The translations under genes were made by a program, and so were the position numbers. From JAIBJP01 sp035601195 (GTDB lineage: Bacteria; Actinomycetota; Thermoleophilia; Gaiellales; Gaiellaceae), in assembly GCA_035601195.1 (NCBI GenBank), contig DATNOU010000151.1:1-31241 (forward strand): a stretch of 31,241 nucleotides of DNA, in the 5' to 3' direction. Of the stretch, positions 6,409-15,702 are shown in pieces. Each line of letters opens with the position of its first letter. Position 1 is the stretch's first letter. A model generated the notes under the pieces. That model did no database searches. It worked only from the letters and a program-made list of their open reading frames with translations, and was not told the origin of the DNA.

Positions 6409-8280
6409 ATGGCCACCGCGACGACCGACCGCACGGAACGGATCGAAGCCCAGCTCAAGGCGCTCCCGGCGAAGCCGGGTGTCTACCTGTTCCGTGCTCC
6501 GAACGACACGGTCCTTTACGTCGGCAAGGCGAAGTCCCTCCGGTCCCGAGTGCGTTCCTATTTCCGCGCCGGCGACGCGCGCAGGGGACTCGACCGCCTG
6601 ACGAGCCGCGTCGACCGCATCGAGGTCGTCGTCACGAGCACGGAGACCGAGGCCTTTCACCTCGAGCAGAACCTCATCAAACGCCATCGGCCGCCGTTCA
6701 ACGTGCGACTGCGGGACGACAAGTCCTATCCGTACATCGCCGTTACGGTCGACGACGACTTTCCGCGGGTGATGTTCACGCGCGAGCGCCATCGGCGCGG
6801 GGTCGTCTACTTCGGCCCGTACGCGAACGCGAAGAAGGTGCGGGAGACGCTCGACGTCCTCAACCGCGTGTTCCGCTTCCGGCCCTGCGAAGGGCCCCAG
6901 CCGGGCCGGCATTCGGGGATTCCCTGCCTCGACTACCACATCGACCGCTGCCTGGCCCCCTGCGTTGCCTACGTCTCGAAGGAGGCCTACCGCGAGATCA
7001 TCGACGGGGTCATCGACTTCCTCTCGGGGGAGACCCAGCCGATCCTCGATCAACTGGATGAGCGGATGCGCGCCGCGTCCGAGCGGCAGCACTTCGAAGA
7101 GGCGGCCCGCATGCGCAACCGCCTTGTCTCGGTCCGCCATCTCGCCGAGCGCCAGGCCGCTGACAAGCGGGCAATCGGCACCGTCGACGTGATCGGCGTC
7201 GCCTCGGCCGACGGAACGGCGGCCGTACAGGTCTTCCCTCTCCGGGGAGGCCGACTCTCCGACCGCCACAGCTTCTTCCTCGAGAACGTGTCGGGCCAGG
7301 ACTTAGAGTCGCTCGTGGAGGCCTTCTGCCTCGAGTACTACGGCAGCGCTCCGAGCATCCCGCCCTTGATCGTCGTGCCCCCGGACGCGGGGAAGCTCGC
7401 AGGTCTCGAGGAGTTCCTGTCCGACCTCCGTGGGACGAGGGTCGAGGTGCGTCCGGCGCAGAGGGGGGAGAAAAGGCGGCTGCAGGAGCTCGCGCAGCAG
7501 AACGCCGAGCTCGCGCTCGAAAGCGACACTATGCGCAGCGAGCGCACTCGCCTACGCCGCATCGAGGCCCTCGAGGAGCTCCGCGAGCAGCTCAACCTCG
7601 AGAGCCTGGCGATCCGGATCGAGTGCTTCGACATCTCCAACATCCAGGAGTCGGCGCCGGTGGGCTCGATGGTGGTCTTCCAGGATGCGGTACCCAAGAA
7701 GGCCCATTACCGCAAGTTCGGAATCCGCCACGAAGGCGGCCAGGACGACTTCGCGATGATGGCGGAGGTCGTGTCGCGCCGCTTCGCGCGCGCTCGACCG
7801 GCCACTTCGGCCGCGGATTACGACGAAGGTTTCGCCGCCGTCCCCAACCTCGTCGTCATCGACGGTGGCAAGGGTCAGCTCTCGGCCGCGCTGGCGGCCA
7901 TGCACCAGTTCGACCTCCCTCGAGTCGCCGTGATCGCGCTCGCCAAGCGAGCGGAGGAAGTGTTCGTTCCCGGCCGCCCCGACCCGATCGTGCTCGACCC
8001 GAGCTCGGCGGGGCTACAGCTGCTCCAGCGGATCCGTGACGAGGCGCACCGCTTCGCGGTCGGGTTCCACCGCCAGCGGCGGGACAAGGAGGCCCGGGAG
8101 TCGATTCTCGACGCGCTTCCCGGCGTGGGCCCGGCACGCAAACGAGCGCTTTTGCGCCACTTCGGATCGCCGGAGCGGCTGCTGGCGGCGACGGCGGAGG
8201 AGCTCGAGGGCGTGCCCGGAGTCCCCTCCAAGACGGGGAGGCAGATCTACGCCGCGCTGCACAAGGCAGGCCGGGCATAA
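6409..8280 (+). CDS. uvrC: UvrC, excinuclease ABC subunit C
   Basis: 623 residues, full length. The N-terminal GIY-YIG nuclease (PGVYLFRA...VLYVGKAKSLRSRVRSYF) makes the 3' incision. The UVR motif (about QLDERMRAASERQHFEEAARMRN) contacts UvrB. The RNase H-like domain (IECFDISNIQ and VIDGGKGQLSAA) makes the 5' incision. Paired helix-hairpin-helix motifs at the C-terminus (LPGVGPARKRALLRHFGS and LEGVPGVPSKTG) bind DNA. ATG 6409 is chosen because UvrC similarity begins directly after it; the longer frame from 6331 would include part of the upstream repeat region. Its TAA overlaps the presumed original start of the MFS gene. It works in nucleotide excision repair with UvrA and UvrB, which are not in this window. 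Confidence 0.96.
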   Translation: MATATTDRTERIEAQLKALPAKPGVYLFRAPNDTVLYVGKAKSLRSRVRSYFRAGDARRGLDRLTSRVDRIEVVVTSTETEAFHLEQNLIKRHRPPFNVRLRDDKSYPYIAVTVDDDFPRVMFTRERHRRGVVYFGPYANAKKVRETLDVLNRVFRFRPCEGPQPGRHSGIPCLDYHIDRCLAPCVAYVSKEAYREIIDGVIDFLSGETQPILDQLDERMRAASERQHFEEAARMRNRLVSVRHLAERQAADKRAIGTVDVIGVASADGTAAVQVFPLRGGRLSDRHSFFLENVSGQDLESLVEAFCLEYYGSAPSIPPLIVVPPDAGKLAGLEEFLSDLRGTRVEVRPAQRGEKRRLQELAQQNAELALESDTMRSERTRLRRIEALEELREQLNLESLAIRIECFDISNIQESAPVGSMVVFQDAVPKKAHYRKFGIRHEGGQDDFAMMAEVVSRRFARARPATSAADYDEGFAAVPNLVVIDGGKGQLSAALAAMHQFDLPRVAVIALAKRAEEVFVPGRPDPIVLDPSSAGLQLLQRIRDEAHRFAVGFHRQRRDKEARESILDALPGVGPARKRALLRHFGSPERLLAATAEELEGVPGVPSKTGRQIYAALHKAGRA

Positions 8281-9470
8281 CCGAACCGGCGGCGGTCGAG
8301 GAGGCCGGGCGCCGGTCAGTCGGGCCGCGGGCGGCTCTTCGCCTCATCGTCTCTCGCAGCTTCGCTCCCTACTTCGTCGGGAACGCTCTCTCGGCGAGCG
8401 GAACCTGGTTCCAGAACCTCGCGGGAGCGATTCTCATCTTCCGCCTGACGCATTCCGAGTTTCTTCTCGGCGTTCTCAGCTTCGCCCAGCTCGCCCCGAT
8501 CCTCTTCCTCGCCCCGTGGACCGGAAGCGCCGCCGACCGCTTCGACCGCCGGCGCCTGCTGCTCGTGACGCAGCCGGCTGCCGCCGTCCTCTCCGCGACG
8601 CTCGCTCTTTTGACCCAGCTCGACGTGACCACCGCGGCGGTCGTGATCGGCTTCGGCTTCGGCCAGGGAGTCGTGACGGCCTCTCGACGCCGGCCCAGCA
8701 GGCGCTCTTCGTCTCGCTCGTCCCGCGCGAGGACGTGACCTCCGCGGTCGCGCTCAACTCGATGACCTTCAACATCGCCAGGGCAATCGGTCCTGCGGCG
8801 GCAGGCGCCGCGGTCGGCGGCTTCGGTATCGCGGCGGCCTTCGCGCTGAACTCCCTCTCCTACCTGCTGTTCACGGTGGCTCTGGTGCTGGTGAGGCCTC
8901 GCCGTCAGGAGCGGCCCGAGAGCTCTCGCCTCCGCGAGAGCATCGACCTCTTGCGGCGCGAGCCGCGACTCCTCGTGGCGCTGCTGATCGTCATGGCGGT
9001 CGGATTCGCCTCCGACCCCATCAACACACTCGCGCCTGCGTTCGCGCATGCGTTCGAGCGGCCGGACACGTTCTCCGGGTACATCATCGGCGTCTTCGGC
9101 GCGGGTGCAGTCATGGCCGCTTTTCTCTTCGCCGGCCGACCCGCGTCGCGGGTGCGGACGGCCGTTACCCTGACCGTTCTGGGCGCGGGCGTGATCGGCT
9201 TCTCGCTCTCGCCCTGGCTCTCGGTCGGCCTGGCGGTGCTCTTCTTTGCGGGCTTCGGCTATCTCGCCTCGAACACGGCGGCAACGAGCTTCCTCCAGCT
9301 CGGGGTGGCGGAGAGCGAGCGGGGCCGGATCATGGCCCTGTGGGCGATCGCCTTTCTCGGCCTGCGGCCGGTGGCCAGCCTGATCGACGGCGCGATCGCG
9401 TCGGCTGCCGGAGTTCGTGTTGCGGGCGTCGCGCTGGCCGCCCCAGCGCTGCTCGCCGCGGCTCTGCTCG

Positions 9471-11123
<1,653 letters not shown>

Positions 11124-11142
11124 CCACGGGCATTGTATTGCC

Positions 11143-11595
11143 GTGGAAGTGGTGCAGTACGAGGTCGAAGGCTGGGGTGTGGGGGAGCTCTGGCTCGACG
11201 ACGGGCGGGTCGTGAATCACGAGCTGCCGCGGGCGCGGGAGCCCGTCCGCCCGGCGAGGCATCCGGTCGTCGAGCGCGTGCGGGCGTATTTCGCAGGCGA
11301 GCCAGTCTCCTTCGACGACGTGGACCTCGACTTCTCCTGGGCCACACCGTTCCAGACGGGTGTGGCGGACGCGCTTCGGGCGATCCCGTTCGGCGAGACC
11401 GTCACGTACGGCGAGCTCGCTGCGCTGGCGGGCCACCCCAATGCCCAGCGGGCAGCGGGGACGTTCTGCGCCAGGAACCGCTTCCCACTCTTCGTGCCGT
11501 GTCACCGCGTGGTGGCCGCAGACGGCCTCGGCTCGTACGGATCGCTCGGGCTCGAGTACAAGCGCCGACTCCTGGAGCTCGAAGGTGCTCTCTGA
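11143..11595 (+). CDS. ogt: Methylated-DNA--protein-cysteine methyltransferase (Ogt/MGMT)
   Basis: 150 residues from GTG 11143. The DNA-binding part has the family run FGETVTYGELAALAGHPNAQ (83-102) and the RNRFPLFVPCHRVV active site with acceptor Cys120. It removes O6-alkyl groups from guanine in a suicide reaction. The N-terminal domain is short, as in Ogt-type proteins. The 3' end overlaps whiA by 11 nt, so the two are likely co-transcribed, although no functional link is known. Confidence 0.93.
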   Translation: MEVVQYEVEGWGVGELWLDDGRVVNHELPRAREPVRPARHPVVERVRAYFAGEPVSFDDVDLDFSWATPFQTGVADALRAIPFGETVTYGELAALAGHPNAQRAAGTFCARNRFPLFVPCHRVVAADGLGSYGSLGLEYKRRLLELEGAL

Positions 11596-12502
11596 AAACG
11601 TCCGGGGCGAGCTCGCCGCAATCGAGCCGCGGAAGCCGTGCTGCCGCCTGGCGGAGCTTTCTGCGCTGATCCGCGGCGCAGGGAGCATTCACTTCCGCGG
11701 CCGCGGGCGGATCGCCGTGCATCTCGACGTTTCCAGCGCGGCTGTCGCGCGACGTGTCTTCACGCTCCTAAAGGGCTACGGCGTCGCCGGCGAGATCCAC
11801 ACATTCCGCCGCCAAGCCTTCGAGCGGGCCACGCGCTTCCGGATCAACATCGAGGACGACGCGCGGGCGGTGCAGACGCTGAACGAGATGGGTGTCGTGG
11901 ACGCCCGGCTGGCGCCACTCGAGCGGCCGCCGGCGAGGGTGGTGAGCCGTGCCTGCTGCCGCGCTGCCTACCTCAGAGGAGCCTTCCTTGCGGCGGGCTC
12001 CGTCAGCGGTCCGCGGAACGCTCATCTCGAGCTTCGTGCTGCCAGCGTGGAAGGCGCCGAGCTCGTGGCTCGCCTGGGGCGGGAGGAGGGGTTTGCGCTA
12101 GCCGTTCGCGACCGCGGACGTCACGCCGTCACTTATCTCAAGGGACGAGAGGCGATCGCCGAGCTGCTCGCTTTCATGGGGGCGCAAGAGGCGGCTCTCG
12201 AGCTGGGGGAGAGCGCAGTCGTCGCCGCCACGAGGGCCCGCGCCAACAGGCTCGCCAATGCCGATCACGCGAACATCGTTCGCGCGAGCCGCGCGGCGGA
12301 TGCGCAGCTGCGGGCGATCAGGCGCCTCGAGGCGGCCGGCCGCCTCGAGCACCTGCCCGCGGACCTCCGCGAGGTCGCCGATCTCCGCTCCCGACACCCC
12401 ACCCTCTCGCTGGGCGAGCTCGCGCGCCGCCTGCGCCCGCCGGCGACAAAGGCCGCGGCGCACCGCCGCCTGGCGAAGTTGCAGAAGCTCGCCGAGCGGT
12501 AG
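11585..12502 (+). CDS. whiA: WhiA, sporulation/cell-division regulator
   Basis: 305 residues from GTG 11585. GGAG at the end of ogt is spaced 7 nt from this codon, which decides the start. An N-terminal LAGLIDADG-like fold is visible (CCRLAELSALIRGAGSIHFRG, then VARRVFTLLKGYG). A second half (RAAYLRGAFLAAGSVSGP) precedes the C-terminal helix-turn-helix (LSLGELARRLRPPATKAAAHRRLAKLQ). WhiA binds DNA and, in studied Gram-positives, affects division genes and sporulation. It lies upstream of gap as in many actinobacteria, but its usual neighbours rapZ and yvcK are absent. Confidence 0.94.
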   Translation: MLSENVRGELAAIEPRKPCCRLAELSALIRGAGSIHFRGRGRIAVHLDVSSAAVARRVFTLLKGYGVAGEIHTFRRQAFERATRFRINIEDDARAVQTLNEMGVVDARLAPLERPPARVVSRACCRAAYLRGAFLAAGSVSGPRNAHLELRAASVEGAELVARLGREEGFALAVRDRGRHAVTYLKGREAIAELLAFMGAQEAALELGESAVVAATRARANRLANADHANIVRASRAADAQLRAIRRLEAAGRLEHLPADLREVADLRSRHPTLSLGELARRLRPPATKAAAHRRLAKLQKLAER

Positions 12503-12543
12503 CCTCCGACGCGCTTGATTCGCCGGTGAAAGGCGGGCGGAAG

Positions 12544-12560
12544 CCGGGGCTCTGCCCCGG
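12544..12560 (+). terminator. GC-rich stem-loop after whiA
   Basis: CCGGGGC-TCT-GCCCCGG is a perfect 7-bp stem with a 3-nt loop, 41 nt after the whiA stop. It probably separates whiA transcription from the glycolytic genes. No T-run follows. Confidence 0.4.
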
Positions 12561-12688
12561 GTCGTTCGCCGACCAGCGAATCGAGCGGGCCGGAGGAGAA
12601 GCTCCGAGGACGACCTCCCCCTCCGGTTGAACCGCACTCCGGACCGTGATGCCGGACGGGGTCTGAATCCGACATCCGACGAGCGCGG

Positions 12689-12726
12689 ACCCGCTCAGAT
12701 TTCACCCTATCGCCGCACCCGCTCAG
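12689..12726 (+). promoter_or_regulatory. Direct repeat upstream of gap, candidate operator
   Basis: The 10-mer ACCCGCTCAG occurs at 12689-12698 and again at 12717-12726, start to start 28 bp. The copies lie 83-120 bp upstream of the gap start and just upstream of a -10-like sequence. Tandem half-sites in this position could bind a regulator of the glycolytic genes. The remaining DNA between 12561 and 12808 shows no gene. Confidence 0.35.
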
Positions 12727-12769
12727 GTGGCAAGAGGGATCCATCCAGGATTTGCCATTTCAGGGCGGA

Positions 12770-12775
12770 TAGAAT
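12770..12775 (+). promoter_or_regulatory. gap: Candidate -10 element for the gap-pgk-tpiA-gpmI run
   Basis: TAGAAT at 12770-12775 lies 33 nt upstream of the gap start codon. No good -35 was seen at 16-18 bp (AGGATT at 12747-12752 is weak), so the promoter may depend on an activator. GGGAGGAG at 12798-12805 is a strong ribosome site for ATG 12809. Confidence 0.35.
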
Positions 12776-12808
12776 CGCCCCGCGGGGGGCACAGACCGGG
12801 AGGAGTTG

Positions 12809-13807
12809 ATGAGCGTTCGCGTGGGAATCAACGGCTTTGGGCGGATCGGGCGGAACTTCTTCCGCGCCGCTCGCAAGCGCGGCGCCGACGTCGAGTTCGT
12901 GGCGGTCAACGACCTCGGCGACGCGAAGACGATGGCCCACCTGCTCAAGTACGACTCGGTCCTGGGCCCGTTCGACGACGACGTGGAGGCTGTCGACGGC
13001 GGTATCCGCGCAGGCGACGTCGAGCTCAGCCTCCTGAACGAGAGAGATCCGGCGGCGCTGCCTTGGAAGGACCTCGGCGTCGAGGTCGTTCTCGAATCCA
13101 CCGGACTCTTCACGAAGCGCGACGACGCGCAGAAGCATCTCGAGGCCGGGGCGGAGAAGGTTGTGATCTCCGCGCCCGCGACGGATCCGGACGTCACCAT
13201 CGTACTCGGCGTCAACGACGACGCCTACGACAAGGAGCAGCATCGAATCATCTCCAACGCGTCCTGCACGACGAACTGCGTAGCGCCGCTCGCCAAGGTG
13301 CTGAACGACGCGTGGGGGATCGAGTCAGGGTTCATGACCACCATCCACGCGTACACGAACGACCAGCAGATCCTCGACCTCCCACACAAGGACCTGCGGC
13401 GTGCCCGTGCCGCGGCCATCAACCTGATCCCGACGTCCACGGGCGCCGCGAAGGCGATCGGGCTCGTCATCCCCGAGCTCCAGGGCAAGGTGGACGGCAT
13501 CTCGATCCGCGCGCCGGTTGCCGACGGTTCGATCGTCGACTTCGTTGTCCATCTCGCGAGCGAAGTGGACGTGGATCAGGTGAATTCCAAGTTCGCCGAG
13601 GTTGCAGATTCGGGGGCGCTCGAAGGCATTCTCAGATACACGGACGAGCCGCTCGTGTCGACGGACATCGTCGGAAATCCGTACTCGTGCACGTTCGACA
13701 GCGACCTGACGATGGCGAACGGCCACGAGGTCAAGGTCTTCGGCTGGTACGACAACGAATGGGGCTACAGCTGCCGATTGGTCGATCTCGTCGGGCGGCT
13801 CCTTTGA
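12809..13807 (+). CDS. gap: Glyceraldehyde-3-phosphate dehydrogenase
   Basis: 332 residues. The Rossmann motif GINGFGRIGRN is at 6-16, VAVNDLGDAKTMAHLLKYDS at 31-50 and the catalytic Cys153 in SNASCTTNC. It has the usual PTSTGAAKAIG and WYDNEWGYS motifs. It oxidises and phosphorylates glyceraldehyde-3-phosphate to 1,3-bisphosphoglycerate with NAD+; the Asp after VAVN points to NAD rather than NADP. ATG 12809 is used because of the GGGAGG ribosome site; TTG 12806 is immediately upstream. First gene of the gap-pgk-tpiA-gpmI run. Confidence 0.97.
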   Translation: MSVRVGINGFGRIGRNFFRAARKRGADVEFVAVNDLGDAKTMAHLLKYDSVLGPFDDDVEAVDGGIRAGDVELSLLNERDPAALPWKDLGVEVVLESTGLFTKRDDAQKHLEAGAEKVVISAPATDPDVTIVLGVNDDAYDKEQHRIISNASCTTNCVAPLAKVLNDAWGIESGFMTTIHAYTNDQQILDLPHKDLRRARAAAINLIPTSTGAAKAIGLVIPELQGKVDGISIRAPVADGSIVDFVVHLASEVDVDQVNSKFAEVADSGALEGILRYTDEPLVSTDIVGNPYSCTFDSDLTMANGHEVKVFGWYDNEWGYSCRLVDLVGRLL

Positions 13808-13808
13808 C

Positions 13809-13828
13809 GGGCGGGGCGTGCCCCGCCC
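13809..13828 (+). repeat. Perfect GC hairpin between gap and pgk
   Basis: GGGCGGGGC-GT-GCCCCGCCC forms a 9-bp perfect stem, beginning 2 nt after the gap stop and ending 7 nt before the likely pgk start. It could partly terminate transcription, protect the gap message 3' end, or mask pgk translation initiation. Alternative GTG 13818 would sit in its loop. Confidence 0.55.
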
Positions 13829-13835
13829 CTACAGG

Positions 13836-14882
13836 TTGAGAAAGCCGAGGTCGGTCCGCGACGCGGACGTCTCCGGCAAGCACATTCTCGTCCGGGTGGA
13901 CTTCAACGTGCCGCTCGAGGACGGCCGCGTCGCCGACGACACGCGCATTCGCGCAGCCCTCCCGACGATCCGGTTGCTCCTCGAACGGGAGGCGGAGGAC
14001 CTCGTTCTGGCGTCCCATCTCGGACGGCCGAAGGGCGAGGATCCTGCCTTCTCGATGGAGCCCGTGCGGCGGCGGCTCCGTGAGCTGCTGGACGACGAGC
14101 GGATCCGCCTGCTCGAGAACACGCGCTTCCACCCGGGGGAGACGAAGAACGATCCGGAGTTCGCGCGCGTCCTGGCGGACGATTGCGACCTGTTCGTCAA
14201 CGACGCGTTCGGGGCGGCCCACCGCGCGCACGCCTCGACGGTCGGGGTGGCACAGCTCCTGCCCGCGTACGCCGGGCTTCTCCTGGAGCGCGAGCTCGAG
14301 GAGCTCGGGTCCCTGCTCGAGGATCCCGCCAGGCCGTTCGTCGCGGTCCTCGGGGGCGCGAAAGTCGAGGACAAGATCGGCGTCCTCGAATCCCTCTCCG
14401 AGCGGGCGGATTCCGTGCTCGTGGGCGGCAAGATGGCGGAGCAGATTCGTGAGGACAAAGAGCATTCCCATCTGCAGTTGCAACTGCCACGGGACGTCGT
14501 GGCGGCGACGGCGTTCGAGCCCGAGGCCGAGGCGAAGGTCGTGCCTGCGGACGACGTCCCGGACGGGTGGCTCGGCCTCGACATCGGGCCCGAGAGCAGG
14601 GCTGCTTTCGCAGAGCGCATCGCCGAGGCGAGGACCGTCTTCTGGAACGGGCCGATGGGCGTCTTCGAGTGGCCGCGCTTCGCGGAGGGGACGAAGGCGG
14701 TCGCCGAGGCGGTGGCATCCGCGGACGCGCACACAGTTGTCGGGGGTGGTGATTCCGTCCGTGCGGTGGAGGAGCTCGGGCTCGCGGACCGCATCGACTG
14801 GATCTCGACCGGAGGAGGCGCCGCGCTCGAGCTCCTCGAGGGCAAGGAGCTCCCAGGCGTGGCCGCGATCCCGGAAGCGTGA
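13836..14882 (+). CDS. pgk: Phosphoglycerate kinase, unusually short
   Basis: 348 residues from TTG 13836 (MRKPRSVRDADVSGKHILVR). GTG 13818 is possible but lies in a hairpin, and neither codon has a clear ribosome site. The substrate-binding RVDFNVPLEDGRV, HLGRPKG, LLENTRFHPGE, and the nucleotide-site GGAKVEDK, NGPMGVFE and GGGDSV motifs are all present. The kinase makes ATP and 3-phosphoglycerate from 1,3-bisphosphoglycerate. Bacterial Pgk is usually about 390-400 residues. Two segments look shortened while the frame stays open: between RRLREL (80-84) and RLLENTRF (91-98), and between GGKMAEQ (197-203) and LPRDVV (217-222). Both fall between conserved motifs, so the enzyme is probably active but compact. 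Confidence 0.93.
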   Translation: MRKPRSVRDADVSGKHILVRVDFNVPLEDGRVADDTRIRAALPTIRLLLEREAEDLVLASHLGRPKGEDPAFSMEPVRRRLRELLDDERIRLLENTRFHPGETKNDPEFARVLADDCDLFVNDAFGAAHRAHASTVGVAQLLPAYAGLLLERELEELGSLLEDPARPFVAVLGGAKVEDKIGVLESLSERADSVLVGGKMAEQIREDKEHSHLQLQLPRDVVAATAFEPEAEAKVVPADDVPDGWLGLDIGPESRAAFAERIAEARTVFWNGPMGVFEWPRFAEGTKAVAEAVASADAHTVVGGGDSVRAVEELGLADRIDWISTGGGAALELLEGKELPGVAAIPEA

Positions 14883-14893
14883 CAAAGTTGGGC

Positions 14894-14973
14894 TTGTGTT
14901 TCACGAGCACAAACTTCTGTCCGCATGAGGGAACGGATCGTGGCTGAAGAAGGAGGGTCGTCGTGAAACACAA
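14894..14973 (-). repeat. 80-nt inverted-repeat-ended element, copy B (pgk-tpiA)
   Basis: Perfect 13-bp ends, TTGTGTTTCACGA and TCGTGAAACACAA, enclose exactly 80 nt. The reverse complement matches copy A (6270-6349) at its right end in 18 of 21 positions, including TTTGTGC and CGTG and AACACAA. Like copy A it begins about 10 nt after a stop codon and ends 39-60 nt before the next start, between genes of the same direction. The left end can also fold alone as TTGTG-N9-CACAA. Confidence 0.7.
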
Positions 14974-15012
14974 TCCCGGCATCAGTGGGGCTCCTCACGC
15001 CGGCGAGCGGCA

Positions 15013-15702
15013 GTGCTGATCGCAGGCAACTGGAAGATGTACAAGTGGCCGTCCGAGACGGCGGATTTCTGCACGCGCTTGAGCCCGCCGCCTGGCGTCG
15101 AGGTCGTCATTTGCCCGCCCTACACCTCGCTCGCCAAGGCCGTGGCAAGCGGGGTCACCGTCTTCGCCCAGAACGTCCACTGGGCCTCCGAAGGCGCGTT
15201 CACGGGCGAGGTCTCCGCGGAGATGCTCCTCGACCTCGGCGTGAAGGGATCCATCGTCGGGCACTCGGAACGGCGCCAGCATTTCTGCGAGACGGACGAG
15301 ACTGCCTGGAGCCGAGCCGAGCACGCTCTCGAGGCCGGCCTCCGGGTCATCTATTGCGTCGGCGAGCAGGAGGAGGAACGGGAGGCCGGCCATATGGAAG
15401 AGGTGCTCCGCCGCCAGGTCTCCGTGCTCCAGGCCTGCGAGGAGCTCGTCGTCGCGTACGAACCGGTCTGGGCGATCGGCACCGGCAGGACCGCCACCGC
15501 AGAGCAAACGCGGGACGCGCACGCCTTCATCAAGAGCCTCGTCAAGGTGCCGGTTCTCTACGGCGGCTCCGTCAAACCCGAGAACGCCGAGGAGCTTCTC
15601 TCGCAGCCGGACGTCGACGGCGCGCTCGTCGGCGGCGCTTCCCTCGAAGTCGAATCGTTCAGGGCGATTTGCGAGACAGCGGCACGACTTATCCCCTCGT
15701 AG
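15013..15702 (+). CDS. tpiA: Triosephosphate isomerase
   Basis: 229 residues from GTG 15013, somewhat shorter than the usual ~250. The catalytic Lys is in AGNWKM, the electrophilic His in IVGHSERR and the catalytic Glu in AYEPVWAIGTG. The phosphate-binding YGGSV and GALVGGASL motifs close the barrel. It interconverts dihydroxyacetone phosphate and glyceraldehyde-3-phosphate. It is separated from pgk by 130 nt containing repeat copy B and overlaps gpmI by 34 nt. Confidence 0.96.
   Translation: MLIAGNWKMYKWPSETADFCTRLSPPPGVEVVICPPYTSLAKAVASGVTVFAQNVHWASEGAFTGEVSAEMLLDLGVKGSIVGHSERRQHFCETDETAWSRAEHALEAGLRVIYCVGEQEEEREAGHMEEVLRRQVSVLQACEELVVAYEPVWAIGTGRTATAEQTRDAHAFIKSLVKVPVLYGGSVKPENAEELLSQPDVDGALVGGASLEVESFRAICETAARLIPS

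Noticed and set aside
14985..15668. N-terminal extension of gpmI reaching across tpiA
   Set aside because: The extension is the shifted frame of tpiA; phosphoglycerate mutase similarity begins just after TTG 15669.
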